Assembly: GCA_040772305.1 (NCBI GenBank)
Contig: JAXGYK010000001.1
Coordinates: 1,426,001-1,490,000, forward strand
Direction of reading: 5' to 3'
Length of the DNA stretch: 64,000 nt
Source: Mesolinea sp040772305
GTDB taxonomy: Bacteria > Chloroflexota > Anaerolineae > Anaerolineales > Anaerolineaceae
Within the stretch, counting starts at the first letter, position 1. Each line of letters begins with the position of its first letter. Positions 1 to 9,783 of this stretch are shown piece by piece. Below the pieces are notes generated by a model, which had not been told where the DNA came from, did no database searches, and worked only from the letters and a program-made list of their open reading frames with translations. The translations under genes and the position numbers were made by a program.

Positions 1-1629
1 CGCTCTCCCTTGGATGGTAAGGGCCTGAAACTGTTAGTAGAGGCTGGGCTGGCCTGGCTGATGACCAATCAGCAGCATGTTAACTCACTCAATGTTTTTC
101 CTGTGCCTGATGGCGATACTGGCACCAATATGGTGCTGACGATGCAGGCGGCTGTGGCCGAAACGGAAAACCGGGACACGCGTAATGTAAGCCGCATGAT
201 GCACCAGTTTGCCCAGGGCGCTTTGATGGGAGCCCGGGGTAACTCGGGGGTGATTCTTTCGCAGATATGGCGCGGTTTTTCGCGTGGACTGGACAGCCTG
301 GAAACCATGGACACCGTGCAGTTTGTACAGGCAATGCAGGAAGCACGTAATACGGCCTATAAAGGTGTAGTGCGACCAGTAGAAGGAACAATCCTCACCG
401 TAATCAAGGACATGACTGCAGCAGCAGAGAAATCCGTTGAAACCCAAAAGTCTTTAGCTGAGATGCTGGCAGACGTGGTGAAAGCTGGAGATGAGAGTGT
501 TGCCCGCACCCCAGAACTACTGCCTATTTTGCGACAGGCTGGTGTGGTCGATTCTGGCGGTAAGGGGCTGTTTTATATTTTTGAAGGAATGCTGCGCCTG
601 ATACAGGGCCTGCCATTAGATGTTTCGAATGCTGTTGTAAAGCCTCTTGCGGAGCTGGATTTGAGCCATACCATGGAAGAGGTTGAAGATGGCCAGGACT
701 ACGAGATTGTGATTGATTTTGAGCCCAATGCTGACTTTACACTTGAAGAGTATTTTGAGGGTCTGGAAGCGATTGGGACTTCTATCCAGGTGGGCGAGGG
801 AGATGGTATCTATCGCATGCATATCCATACTGCCCTCATCAAGCGTTACGAACCGATAGCCTATACCGAGACTCACGGTACCGTGAAGAAAATCATGATG
901 GAAAACCTGCAGGACCAGGTGACAGTCAAAAACGGAAGCAGTACAGCGATCAACCTGAGCGTGGTCACTCCAGGGGAAATAGGAGTGGTTGCTGTTTCAC
1001 CAGGGGCAGGACTTAGCCAAATCTTTGCCAGCCTGGGAGCCGCTGCCATTGTTCCCGGAGGGCAGACAATGAATCCCAGTGTTCGGGATATTGTTGCTGC
1101 TTTTCAGGATCTGCCTACAGACAAAATAATTATTTTACCGAACAACAAAAATGTGATCCTTGCTGCTCAAAATGCGGTAAAGGTAAGCCCCAAACAGGTA
1201 CGCATTATTCCCACACGAAATGCCCCGCAGGGTTTTGCCGCGATGTTGCGTTTGGTTCCAGATGGCAGCCTGGACGAAAATGAAGAGGCGATGAAGGAAG
1301 CGATTGAGGAAGTGCACACCGGCGAAATCACCATTTCCACACGCAGCGTTGAGATTGAGGGTGTTGAAGTTGAGAAAGGTGCTGTTATCGCTTTACTGGA
1401 TGGGAAATTGGTTGCATCGGCACCCGGAATTGAGGAAGCCTTGCAGCTGCTTTTTGAAGCGGCAGACTTAGAACAATACGAGAGGATTACTTTTTTCTAC
1501 GGTGAACAGATGAATTTAGCGCAAGTAAATAGCATAGTAGATGAGGTACGCAAGCAATACCCGAAGCATGAGGTTGAAGTACACGACGGCGGGCAACCGC
1601 ATTATGCATACATTATTGCTTTTGAATAA
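1..1629 (+). CDS. fakA: Fatty acid kinase FakA / DAK2-domain protein (5' end cut by window)
   Basis: The frame is open from the window edge, so a few N-terminal residues are missing; the TTG at 10 is only the first possible in-window start. The N-terminal part is a DAK2 (DhaL-like) ATP-binding domain with the hallmark NVFPVPDGDTGTN, followed by GARGNSGVILSQ and DSGGKG. The C-terminal half resembles the DegV-related domain of FakA. By family knowledge FakA phosphorylates exogenous fatty acids bound to FakB/DegV partners, feeding PlsX-type phospholipid synthesis. No fakB is adjacent. A strong terminator follows at 1725. The size (about 540 aa) is normal for the family. Confidence 0.88.
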   Translation, partial: RSPLDGKGLKLLVEAGLAWLMTNQQHVNSLNVFPVPDGDTGTNMVLTMQAAVAETENRDTRNVSRMMHQFAQGALMGARGNSGVILSQIWRGFSRGLDSLETMDTVQFVQAMQEARNTAYKGVVRPVEGTILTVIKDMTAAAEKSVETQKSLAEMLADVVKAGDESVARTPELLPILRQAGVVDSGGKGLFYIFEGMLRLIQGLPLDVSNAVVKPLAELDLSHTMEEVEDGQDYEIVIDFEPNADFTLEEYFEGLEAIGTSIQVGEGDGIYRMHIHTALIKRYEPIAYTETHGTVKKIMMENLQDQVTVKNGSSTAINLSVVTPGEIGVVAVSPGAGLSQIFASLGAAAIVPGGQTMNPSVRDIVAAFQDLPTDKIIILPNNKNVILAAQNAVKVSPKQVRIIPTRNAPQGFAAMLRLVPDGSLDENEEAMKEAIEEVHTGEITISTRSVEIEGVEVEKGAVIALLDGKLVASAPGIEEALQLLFEAADLEQYERITFFYGEQMNLAQVNSIVDEVRKQYPKHEVEVHDGGQPHYAYIIAFE

Positions 1630-1933
1630 AAATCTGCTGCCAGGAGGACTTGCTGGTCGATTGCGCTAGTCTTGGGTGATTATTAGCTTAACCAGGCATT
1701 TTATAAAAGCAAAATATATTGGAGAAGGCGATTATCGATTTATCGGATCGCCTTTTTTTGTTTTCTGGATTAGTTCATGATCCAATGCTGTACAAGTCTA
1801 ATGGAAAACCTCACTCCTGCAGAAGATGCAAATATCTTGGCTTTAATTGACCAAGTGTAGTGCAAGCCAGTTTGTCCAAAACCAATTAGCGCATACAGCT
1901 TAGAACATTAAAAAAGCTGTAATCCTGCTGCCT
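1630..1933. other. Intergenic region fakA-recG
   Basis: These 304 bases hold the fakA terminator and, just before recG, an 8-bp inverted repeat (TACAGCTT 1894-1901 and AAGCTGTA 1914-1921) of unknown role. No convincing -35/-10 pair and no short coding frame were found in the rest. Confidence 0.5.
1725..1759 (+). terminator. Intrinsic terminator after fakA
   Basis: An 8-bp perfect stem (AAGGCGAT, 1725-1732, with ATCGCCTT, 1747-1754) is followed by a run of seven T (1753-1759). It separates fakA from recG. Confidence 0.8.
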
Positions 1934-4507
1934 ATGCGTTATCATTGCTTTGTGGAAGCATTAGAAAAACTAAAGACAACCTTGAGTAAAATCCTCCTGC
2001 TCGAAGCTCAGAAGGGCTTTGAAAACAATGCTGTGATAGGCGGTTTGGAAAAGTTTGCCCAAAGCTGGGAGCCAATGGCTCGTGAAGCAGGTGTTGACGA
2101 GCGTACCTTGCGGCGCGTTGTGGATCTGATGAAAAGCTACCCGGACGCAGACCTCCTAGGAAGACGAAATGCTTTGGCAGCTATTGGCAGCCTGCTGCAT
2201 TTGTCCAATATGGATGCACTACCCCAACCCAAACAAGCGCCCCTGCCTATCGCAGGAAAAACTGCTAAAAAAGCCAGCCCGGCAAAAAGTAAAATGCAAA
2301 TAGACCATGCGGTTTCAGGCTCAGAGTCAGTCAAGGAACCGAAGCGACCAAAGCGTACAAAAACCAGCAAGATTTCTGCCTCAGCAACAAACTCAATTGC
2401 CCGCAGCCTGGCAAGCGACCAGGTGGAGGGTTTAGATGCGCCCGTAAGCGTTATCCGCGGACTGGGCGATAAGCAAGCCCGCAACCTGGAAAAACTGGGT
2501 ATTTATCAGGTGCGTGACCTGCTTTACCACTTCCCCCGCCGATATGTGGATTACTCTCAGCTTAAGCCGATCGCACAGCTTGGTTTTGGGGAAGAGGTGA
2601 CAATTGTAGCCAGTGTGCAAAATACACAGCTTTTGCCCTTGCGGAGCGGCAAGAAAATGGTTGAGGCTGTTGTGAGTGATCAGACCGGAGCTTTGCGCCT
2701 GCTTTGGTTTAATCAGGAATGGGTTTTACGTTCCTTGCGCAAGGACCAGCTGCTCTCAATTTCTGGGCGTGTAGAAAGCTTTATGGGTCGTCCCGTAATC
2801 TACCATCCGGATTATGAATCGATTGAGCGCGAGACACTAAACACTAACCGCATAGTACCTGTGTATCCGCTAACGGCCCTGGTAACTCAAAAATGGCTGC
2901 GCCGCATAATTTTTAATACCAGCAAGTATTGGACAAATAAGATCAACGACTATATGCCCAAGGCGGTTCTGGACCGGACAGAAGCAATTGACTTGGGTGA
3001 GGCTTTGCGTCAAATACATTTTCCGGACGATCTGGCCAGCTTATCTCAGGCGCAGCGCCGTTTGGCTTTTGACGAGGTTTTCCTGCTGCAGCTGGGTGTG
3101 ATGCGTCAGAAAATGAACTGGGAGTTCCTGGAAAGCAGGGCATATCAGGTAAGCGATTCCTGGCTGCAGGAACGTATAGATTCTTTGCCTTATCAGCTTA
3201 CGCAGGCTCAGCAAAAAGCTGTGACAGAAATTCGCAATGATCTGGCAAAGCCGCACCCGATGAACCGCTTGCTGCAGGGTGATGTGGGTTCGGGTAAGAC
3301 AGTAGTTGCAGTATTAGGCCTGAGCATTGTGATTGAAAATGGCGCTCAGGGAGCTTTGATGGCTCCCACCAGCATTTTGGCTGAACAGCATTATCGCACC
3401 ATCGATAAACTGCTTACTGAAGAAAGCGGCACAAGCAAGGCTCTGCTTCAACCAGGTCAGGTTCGCTTGCTTACAGGGGACACCTCAAAGTCCGAACGGA
3501 AGGAGATTTCCCAGGGGCTTAAAGATGGCAGCGTAAAGCTGCTGATTGGTACCCATGCCCTTATTGAGGACCCGGTAATCTTTAACGATTTGCAGATGAT
3601 TGTTGTAGATGAACAGCACCGCTTTGGGGTTGAACAGCGGGCAGCATTAAGGGCCAAAGGGGATAATCCGCATTTGCTGGTGATGACTGCAACACCTATA
3701 CCGCGCTCTTTGCAGCTGACAATTTTTGGCGACCTGGAAGTAAGCGTGATGGACGAAATGCCAAAAGGACGCTTACCGGTGAGCACGCATGTTGCTTACC
3801 CCTCTGACCGTTCTAGAATTTATCGGATGATAGAAAAGCAGGTGCAGGAGGGTTACCAGGCATTTATTATTTATCCGCTGGTAGAGCAGGGAGAGAACGA
3901 GGACAGCAAAGCGGCTGTGGAAGAGCAGGAAAGACTTCAGCGCGATATATTTCCTAACTTACGCGTTGGTTTAGTGCATGGCCGCCTTAAACCCGCGGAA
4001 AAAGACGCAGTAATGCTGGCCTTCCAGAAGAAAGAGTATGATATTTTAGTGTCGACTTCAGTGGTTGAAGTGGGTGTGGATATTCCTCATGCAACCGTGA
4101 TGGTGATTGAAGGGGCAAACCGCTTTGGCTTAGCCCAGTTGCATCAGTTTCGGGGCAGGGTGGGGCGAGGCAGCGCACAGGCTTACTGTTACCTGATTCC
4201 AGATTCGGGGGATGCTGCCGAAAACGAACGCCTGCAGGTGATGACGCAAACCAATAACGGATTTATACTGGCAGAGAAGGATTTGGAGCAACGTGGTCCT
4301 GGCGACTTTTTAGGTACGCGCCAAGCCGGCTTTACTGACTTGAAACTAGCCAAGCTTACTAATTTGCCGATGCTGCAGTCAGCTCGTGAGATTGCTGCTG
4401 ATTTGCTGGACGCAGACCCAGACCTTAAGCGCACAGAAAACAAAGCACTGCAGAAGGCAGTGGAAAACTTTTGGCCATCAATATATGGCGTTGGAGATGT
4501 AAGTTGA
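1934..4507 (+). CDS. recG: ATP-dependent DNA helicase RecG
   Basis: RecG remodels stalled replication forks and Holliday junctions. After a basic N-terminal extension of about 160 residues comes the wedge/OB region (from about residue 165). The SF2 motor follows, with Walker A GDVGSGKT (about 448-455), the DEQH box (about 558-562, RecG rather than RecQ/DEAD type), TATPIPR, and the C-terminal QFRGRVGRG motif VI. At 857 aa it is longer than the E. coli enzyme (693 aa) because of the N-terminal extension. The ATG at 1934 lacks a clear Shine-Dalgarno; GTG at 1952 is an alternative start. The stop overlaps the coaD start (TGATG), so the two are translationally coupled. Confidence 0.93.
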   Translation: MRYHCFVEALEKLKTTLSKILLLEAQKGFENNAVIGGLEKFAQSWEPMAREAGVDERTLRRVVDLMKSYPDADLLGRRNALAAIGSLLHLSNMDALPQPKQAPLPIAGKTAKKASPAKSKMQIDHAVSGSESVKEPKRPKRTKTSKISASATNSIARSLASDQVEGLDAPVSVIRGLGDKQARNLEKLGIYQVRDLLYHFPRRYVDYSQLKPIAQLGFGEEVTIVASVQNTQLLPLRSGKKMVEAVVSDQTGALRLLWFNQEWVLRSLRKDQLLSISGRVESFMGRPVIYHPDYESIERETLNTNRIVPVYPLTALVTQKWLRRIIFNTSKYWTNKINDYMPKAVLDRTEAIDLGEALRQIHFPDDLASLSQAQRRLAFDEVFLLQLGVMRQKMNWEFLESRAYQVSDSWLQERIDSLPYQLTQAQQKAVTEIRNDLAKPHPMNRLLQGDVGSGKTVVAVLGLSIVIENGAQGALMAPTSILAEQHYRTIDKLLTEESGTSKALLQPGQVRLLTGDTSKSERKEISQGLKDGSVKLLIGTHALIEDPVIFNDLQMIVVDEQHRFGVEQRAALRAKGDNPHLLVMTATPIPRSLQLTIFGDLEVSVMDEMPKGRLPVSTHVAYPSDRSRIYRMIEKQVQEGYQAFIIYPLVEQGENEDSKAAVEEQERLQRDIFPNLRVGLVHGRLKPAEKDAVMLAFQKKEYDILVSTSVVEVGVDIPHATVMVIEGANRFGLAQLHQFRGRVGRGSAQAYCYLIPDSGDAAENERLQVMTQTNNGFILAEKDLEQRGPGDFLGTRQAGFTDLKLAKLTNLPMLQSAREIAADLLDADPDLKRTENKALQKAVENFWPSIYGVGDVS

Positions 4508-4992
4508 TGCGTAGAGCTATTTTTCCCGGTACTTTTGACCCCATTCATTGTGGGCATATTGATATTGCCCGTCGTGCTGCTCTTTTGGTAGACGAATTGA
4601 TTGTGGCAGTTTACGAGAAGCCAAGCAAAACACAGCTCTTTCAGCCTGAGGAACGAATTGTGATGGCAAAAGAAGCTCTTAAAGACATAGCAAGCATCCG
4701 AGTAGTGGGTTATTCTGAACTGACTGTGGAATTTGCGCGCAAAATAGGCGCGAAGACAATCGTGCGCGGATTACGGGTGGGCAGCGATTTTGAGTATGAA
4801 TTTCGGATGGCTTTGGCAAATAAACGCCTGCACCAGGAAATAGAGACGATTGCTCTCATTACAGACGAAGAAAACACCTTTATATCGGCTTCAATGGTCA
4901 AGGAAATCGCCCTCTTGGGCGGGGATGTGAGCAGCATGGTTCCCGCGAATGTGCTGGCAGCGCTTTTGCGGCGTTTTGGGCGCGCTTCGTGA
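4507..4992 (+). CDS. coaD: Phosphopantetheine adenylyltransferase
   Basis: CoaD transfers AMP from ATP to 4'-phosphopantetheine, the penultimate step of coenzyme A synthesis. The ATG at 4507 shares one base with the recG stop and gives 161 aa, the usual family length; the longer open frame reaching back to 4471 would lie inside recG. Visible motifs are the nucleotidyltransferase signature GTFDPIHCGH (residues 8-17), RGLRVGSDFEYE and the C-terminal ISASMVKE. The position directly after recG is common in several phyla. Certainty is high. Confidence 0.95.
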   Translation: MRRAIFPGTFDPIHCGHIDIARRAALLVDELIVAVYEKPSKTQLFQPEERIVMAKEALKDIASIRVVGYSELTVEFARKIGAKTIVRGLRVGSDFEYEFRMALANKRLHQEIETIALITDEENTFISASMVKEIALLGGDVSSMVPANVLAALLRRFGRAS

Positions 4993-5001
4993 AGAAAAAT
5001 A

Positions 5002-5030
5002 TGCTCATTGAACAGCCTGTTTGATGAGCA
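5002..5030 (+). terminator. Hairpin downstream of coaD
   Basis: TGCTCAT (5002-5008) pairs with ATGAGCA (5024-5030), and an inner AACAG/CTGTT can extend the stem. There is no T tract, so it may be a 3' stabilising structure rather than a strong terminator. Confidence 0.45.
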
Positions 5031-5213
5031 AGGGGTGTTTGTAAAACCTGGTCTTTCTGCTAAATAAGGCAGTGCTCATATTTCCCAGTAGGTCTATTTT
5101 TATCGGACGGATTTAATATCTTGCGTGTAGGGTAGTTGGTATGAACCTTGCTCCCTAATATCGTAGAATAATGTTAAACTCATTGGAAGTACGCATTTAA
5201 CACGGAGCAACTT

Positions 5214-5702
5214 ATGGACATTTTGCACATGGTCGACCGGCTCGAAGAGCTTTTTAATCACAGCAAGCCTATCCCCCTGACACGTAATGTGATGGTGGAC
5301 GAAAATGCCTTAATGGACATCATCGACCAAATGCGCATCTCCATTCCTGATGATATCAAAAAGGCGCAGCAACTTTTAGCTCAGAAGGACCGCATTCTGG
5401 CACAAGCTCAGGAAGAGGCCAACCGTACGGTTCAATTGGCGCGCGAGAAGGCAGAAAAGATGTTGGAAAAATCGGAGATATTCCAAACAGCCCAAGAACG
5501 CGTTGCCCAGGCTGCCGAAAAAGCACGTAACGAGGCGGCTCAGACCCAAAAAGAAGCGGATATTTATGTGATGGAAACGCTTACCAAGCTTGAATCTGAA
5601 CTAAGTAAGGTGATGGCACAGGTACAAAATGGTATCCGCTTGCTGCAGGAAGCGCATCAGGCTGAGTTAAATCAAGAGGAAATCCCCCCTGCGGAGCAGT
5701 GA
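5214..5702 (+). CDS. Small coiled-coil protein (DivIVA / F0-b-like)
   Basis: This 162-aa protein has no signal peptide or membrane segment. Residues about 1-45 form a short head containing MVDENALMDIIDQMRISIP. From about 50 to 155 it is a charged, Ala/Gln/Glu/Lys-rich continuous coiled coil. Such proteins are often auto-annotated as ATP synthase subunit b-like or DivIVA-like, but nothing here shows an ATPase role. GGAG in the leader supports the ATG at 5214. It stands alone between coaD and lon with its own downstream hairpin. A role in envelope or division scaffolding is only a guess. Confidence 0.7.
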   Translation: MDILHMVDRLEELFNHSKPIPLTRNVMVDENALMDIIDQMRISIPDDIKKAQQLLAQKDRILAQAQEEANRTVQLAREKAEKMLEKSEIFQTAQERVAQAAEKARNEAAQTQKEADIYVMETLTKLESELSKVMAQVQNGIRLLQEAHQAELNQEEIPPAEQ

Positions 5703-5749
5703 TAACGCAGTGTGAACTGTCATTACGCAATAGATAGCAAGAGATAAAG

Positions 5750-5780
5750 ACCTGGATTTCTCAAACCAGGTTTTCTATTT
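5750..5780. terminator. Terminator between coiled-coil gene and lon
   Basis: ACCTGG (5750-5755) pairs with CCAGGT (5766-5771), followed by TTTTCTATTTT. It lies between convergent genes. Confidence 0.6.
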
Positions 5781-5793
5781 TAAAACGGTGTTT

Positions 5794-8280
5794 CTAAGCA
5801 GCTTCTATGTCTTCTGTGGATTTTTTGCTGCGTTTACGTACTGGTTTGGTCACGCGGGAATAAACCGGTTTGCCATTAAGCGCAATGGCTAAAACTTCAT
5901 CCATATGCTCCACAAAATGCATATTGAGCATATCCAGCGCTGTCTGAGGAATTTCTACAAGATCCTTTTCGTTACGCTTGGGCAAAATAATGCTGCGAAT
6001 TCCGGAGCGCTGGGCGGCAAGTACTTTCTCGCGTACGCCACCAATGGGCAATATGCGGCCACGCAAGGTAATTTCACCAGACATTGCTACTTCGTGACGT
6101 ACAGGAACCCCTAATACTGCAGATGTAAGCGCAGTTGCCAGGGTGATGCCAGCACTGGGGCCGTCTTTAGGGATGGCACCCTCAGGGACATGAATGTGAA
6201 TATCGGTTTCTTCAAAAAGATTGTCGGGAATACCGAATTCTTCACTGCGACTCTTTAGGTAGCTGAGTGCTGCCTGGGCACTTTCCTGCATGATTTCGCC
6301 GACTTGTCCGGTAATTTGGGTGTTTGCTTTACCGGGCACAATCAGCACTTCAATGGGCATGATTTCGCCGCCATTTTCGGTCCAGGCCATGGCTGTAGAC
6401 ACTCCCACCTCGTCTTCTGCTTCGGCGCTCATGGGGAAATATTCCACGGGTCCTAAAAGCTCGCTTACCAGCTCTGCAGTTACCTTGTGCGGCATATCCA
6501 ACCCTTCCGCTTTCATTCTGGCCAGCTTGCGCAGTACGCTGCCAATCTCGCGCTCCAGATTACGGACGCCAGCTTCATAGGTGTAGCTTTCAACGATGAG
6601 TGCAACAGCTTCGTCCGTAAAGTCGATGGATTCGTCTTCCAGGCCTGATTCTTCAATTTGTTTAGGGATGAGAAAGCTTCGGGCAATTGCTAGTTTGTCT
6701 TCCAGAATGTAGCCAGGAAACTCAATGATTTCCATGCGGTCCAGCAAAGCAGGCGGGATAGCCTGGCTGTTGTTTGCGGTTGTGATAAAGAAAACCTTGC
6801 TGAGGTCGTAAGGAACCTCGAGGTAGTGGTCGCTAAAGGCGTTGTTCTGTTCCGGGTCTAATACTTCGAGCAGTGCTGCGGCGGGGTCGCCCTGAAAGTC
6901 GCTGTTGAGTTTATCAATCTCGTCTAGCATAAAGAGCGGATTGGTTACCTTTACTTTGCGCATGGTTTGTAAAATTCTTCCGGGCAAGGCGCCCAGATAG
7001 GTACGGCGGTGGCCGCGAACTTCGGCTTCATCGTGTACCCCGCCCAGAGAAAGGCGAACGAACTTGCGGCCCATGGCTTCGGCAATCGAACGCCCCAAAG
7101 ATGTTTTGCCTGTACCTGGCGCACCTACAAAGCAAAGAATTGGCTGGCGATTGCGTTTGGGGTGCAGGCTGCGTACAGCCAGGTATTCCAGAATGCGATC
7201 CTTGGCTTTTTTTAGCGCGTGATGGTTGGAATCCAATAATTGTTTTGCCTTTTGAATATCCAGATCATCCTGTGTGGTTTCAGTCCAGGGTAGGTCTGCA
7301 AGCCAATTGAGGTAGGATGAAATCATTCCATTTTCGGGCGAGAGCGGGGGTGTATTTTGCAAACGCTCCAGTTCCTTATCGGCTGCTTCACGGGCTTCTG
7401 GGGGCAGTTCGACAGCAGCCAGCTTTTCAGACAAGCTTTGCACTTCGGGATCGCTAAAGCGGCCATCGGTTAACTCGCGCTGCATACGCGTAATCTGCTC
7501 ACGCAGGTATGCATCCCGTTGACTGCGATCCAATTCGGCCTGAACATCGTTTTGAATTTTGCTTTCTAATTCAGCCAGTTTAATTTCACTGTTAAGTGCC
7601 TGTTCCAGGTAAACCAAGCGTTCCTCCGGGTTCACCGTTGCCAAGAGATCCATACGTTTTTTGAACCCGAAATCTACAGTTGCGGCAATAAAGTCGGAAA
7701 GTTCTGCAGGATCCTCAATGTTTCTGGCAAAAAGGCCGACATCGTCCGGGATTGTTTCGTTGACTTCCAAAAATTTTTCAAAGCGTTTATTGACCAGACG
7801 CATGAGTACTGTGAGGTGCTGAGTTCGGCGCGATTTCTCCGCAACAGGTTCAACTGCTACAACGGGTATGCCATCTTCCATGAACATATCCACGATTTGC
7901 ACACGCCGGCGCGCCTGTACCAAAACTGTGTGGCTGCCCGGCTCGGTTTCGATGTCTTGCCCAACAGCAAGTTCGAGACCGATAGTGAGGTAGCGGTTTG
8001 AATCACCGGTTTTATCTTCCGGATCACCATAACAGCCAATGATGGTGGTTTGGGTTTCACTGGCTGCGCGGATCAGCTCCCATCCGCCACTGCCGTCTGG
8101 GAAGGTAAGTGGGGAAATTGCATGAGGGAAGAGAATAAAGTCGTTGAGGAACACAACAGGAGCTGTAAAGCGTCCATCCTTTCCCATTCTGCGGTTGCGC
8201 ACCATGTTGATGGCATCTAAATTCGCTATTTTGGGCAGATGAAAGGCATCATCTGTATTAAATTTGAAATCGTAGCTCAT
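5794..8280 (-). CDS. lon: ATP-dependent Lon protease
   Basis: Lon is a cytosolic AAA+ serine protease that degrades misfolded and regulatory proteins. The 828-aa sequence has the N-terminal substrate-binding domain (about 40-240), a coiled-coil linker, Walker A GAPGTGKT (386-393), Walker B MLDEIDK (451-457), sensor residues around TTANNS (500-505), and the protease domain with the catalytic dyad Ser709 in PKDGPSAG and Lys752 in GGVREKVLAA. All catalytic residues are present. The C-terminal tail (VRKRSKKSTEDIEAA) is short and basic. It lies just downstream of folC on the same strand (48-bp gap) and may be co-transcribed with it. Confidence 0.96.
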   Translation of the reverse strand: MSYDFKFNTDDAFHLPKIANLDAINMVRNRRMGKDGRFTAPVVFLNDFILFPHAISPLTFPDGSGGWELIRAASETQTTIIGCYGDPEDKTGDSNRYLTIGLELAVGQDIETEPGSHTVLVQARRRVQIVDMFMEDGIPVVAVEPVAEKSRRTQHLTVLMRLVNKRFEKFLEVNETIPDDVGLFARNIEDPAELSDFIAATVDFGFKKRMDLLATVNPEERLVYLEQALNSEIKLAELESKIQNDVQAELDRSQRDAYLREQITRMQRELTDGRFSDPEVQSLSEKLAAVELPPEAREAADKELERLQNTPPLSPENGMISSYLNWLADLPWTETTQDDLDIQKAKQLLDSNHHALKKAKDRILEYLAVRSLHPKRNRQPILCFVGAPGTGKTSLGRSIAEAMGRKFVRLSLGGVHDEAEVRGHRRTYLGALPGRILQTMRKVKVTNPLFMLDEIDKLNSDFQGDPAAALLEVLDPEQNNAFSDHYLEVPYDLSKVFFITTANNSQAIPPALLDRMEIIEFPGYILEDKLAIARSFLIPKQIEESGLEDESIDFTDEAVALIVESYTYEAGVRNLEREIGSVLRKLARMKAEGLDMPHKVTAELVSELLGPVEYFPMSAEAEDEVGVSTAMAWTENGGEIMPIEVLIVPGKANTQITGQVGEIMQESAQAALSYLKSRSEEFGIPDNLFEETDIHIHVPEGAIPKDGPSAGITLATALTSAVLGVPVRHEVAMSGEITLRGRILPIGGVREKVLAAQRSGIRSIILPKRNEKDLVEIPQTALDMLNMHFVEHMDEVLAIALNGKPVYSRVTKPVRKRSKKSTEDIEAA

Positions 8281-8328
8281 AGTATCTTTAGATTCCTGTA
8301 AGGCATAGATCTTATCATACGCGGATCG

Positions 8329-9684
8329 CTAGTACCCAATGCCTCTATCCCGCAGAATCACTTTAGCTCCTGCGGCAATGAAGATGCTGCCGCAAGCAAT
8401 GATTCCTTTTTCTCGTCCGGCCAGCTGCAGAGCTCGCTCGATGGCTGCTTCGGCTGGTGCTATAGCTTCTACGCTGGAATAATGGCGGGAAATAATTTGA
8501 GCAAGTTCTTTGGCATCTTTGGCCCGGGGATGGATGCTTTGCGTAGCAATCACATGCTCAACCCGCGGGAGAATAGCTGCCAGCATCGCATCCATTTCTT
8601 TATCGGCACTGGAACCAAAGAGCAGGATAAAAGGAAGCCCGGGGAAATATTCGTCCAAGGCCTGGCGTAGTTTTTCCATCGAGTCGCCATTGTGAGCTGA
8701 GTCGGCAATAATCGGTGGTCGTTTTCGTAAAATTTCAAAACGGATTGGCCAGCATAATTCGCGGAAACCTTTTTGTACGGCTGCTCTTCCCAGCTTGAAA
8801 CCCTGGAGGCGCAATTGGTCCAAAGCAGCCAATGCGGTAGCAGCGTTGCTTACCTGGTAGGCACCCAGGAGGGGCAGGCTTAGTTTGATGGGTGGGTTGG
8901 CTAATGAAGGAGTTTGTTTGCCCGCGAGACTTGTAATGAGGACGCGCTGGCGTTCCAAGTTGTGGCTAAGCTGGCAGGTTTGATAACTTTCTTCCACCTT
9001 AATAGCGGGGCTTCCATGTAATGCTGCCAGGTGCAAAAGCTCCTTTCGGGCTTCGGGGTTTTGAGGCGCCAAAATGACCGGAATACCCTCTTTTATGATC
9101 CCGCCTTTTTCATGTGCAATTTCTGTAAGTGTGTCTCCTAAGACGGATCTGTGGTCATAGGAAATAGAGGTAATCACTGATACCATGGGCTGAACGATGT
9201 TGGTACTGTCTACCCGTCCTCCAAGACCCACCTCAATGACCGCGATATCTACCTTCTGTTGTTTAAAGTACAGAAAAGCCAGCGCGGTGAAAAGGTCGAA
9301 AGAACTGAGATCGCTTTGGATAATTGTTTGAGGGCGCAGAACTTCTGTAAGCTCGACCAGTGCTTGTTTATCAATCTGTTGAAAATCTACCTGGATACGT
9401 TCGCCGAACTCTTCTAAATGCGGTGAGGTGTACAAACCCACTTTGTAACCGGCAGCGTGTAAGCCCCAGGCAATAAACGAAGCGGTTGAGCCTTTGCCTT
9501 TGGTTCCTGCTACGTGCACAACCGGATAGGAACGTTCCGGGTTGCCTAATGCATCGGCGAGACGCTGCATCCGATCCAGTTTAAAGAAGCGTTGCGTATC
9601 CCCGGGCTCTTTCTTCATCGAAAAATCGATGAAACTATAGAGGAAGTCGAGGGCGGATTCATATTGCTGATCCAATGTTTTCAT
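8329..9684 (-). CDS. folC: Dihydrofolate synthase / folylpolyglutamate synthase
   Basis: FolC ligates glutamate to dihydropteroate and folates. The 451-aa protein has the Mur-ligase-like ATP loop HVAGTKGKGSTASF (about 57-70), VGLYTSPHLEEFGERI, and GGRVDSTN, all typical of FolC, followed by a C-terminal Rossmann-like domain with DSAHNG. Translation starts at ATG 9684. A TATAAT box lies only 7 nt upstream (complement 9692-9697) and no Shine-Dalgarno is visible, so the transcript may be leaderless. The gene once lay just downstream of a terminator that an IS3 element has since split, so transposase-directed transcription now points at folC. Confidence 0.94.
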   Translation of the reverse strand: MKTLDQQYESALDFLYSFIDFSMKKEPGDTQRFFKLDRMQRLADALGNPERSYPVVHVAGTKGKGSTASFIAWGLHAAGYKVGLYTSPHLEEFGERIQVDFQQIDKQALVELTEVLRPQTIIQSDLSSFDLFTALAFLYFKQQKVDIAVIEVGLGGRVDSTNIVQPMVSVITSISYDHRSVLGDTLTEIAHEKGGIIKEGIPVILAPQNPEARKELLHLAALHGSPAIKVEESYQTCQLSHNLERQRVLITSLAGKQTPSLANPPIKLSLPLLGAYQVSNAATALAALDQLRLQGFKLGRAAVQKGFRELCWPIRFEILRKRPPIIADSAHNGDSMEKLRQALDEYFPGLPFILLFGSSADKEMDAMLAAILPRVEHVIATQSIHPRAKDAKELAQIISRHYSSVEAIAPAEAAIERALQLAGREKGIIACGSIFIAAGAKVILRDRGIGY

Positions 9685-9691
9685 ATTGCTG

Positions 9692-9697
9692 ATTATA
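9692..9697 (-). promoter_or_regulatory. -10 box of folC, probable leaderless start
   Basis: On the minus strand TATAAT is followed by 7 nt and then the folC ATG. The expected transcription start would fall at or next to the A of the ATG. The -35 region is weak. Confidence 0.5.
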
Positions 9698-9783
9698 CGA
9701 CCCCTGTAAAGAAACAGTCACTACAAAAAACACCAGAACCTAGTGAACTGAACCCTAAAAAGTAGACACGAAAGAAAACGACC

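Noticed and set aside
85..447. Open frame on the minus strand inside fakA
   Set aside because: It lies wholly within the conserved fakA frame and resembles no known protein.
1894..1921. 8-bp inverted repeat upstream of recG as a terminator or operator
   Set aside because: No T tract follows it and no regulator is known for recG; left as an unexplained repeat.
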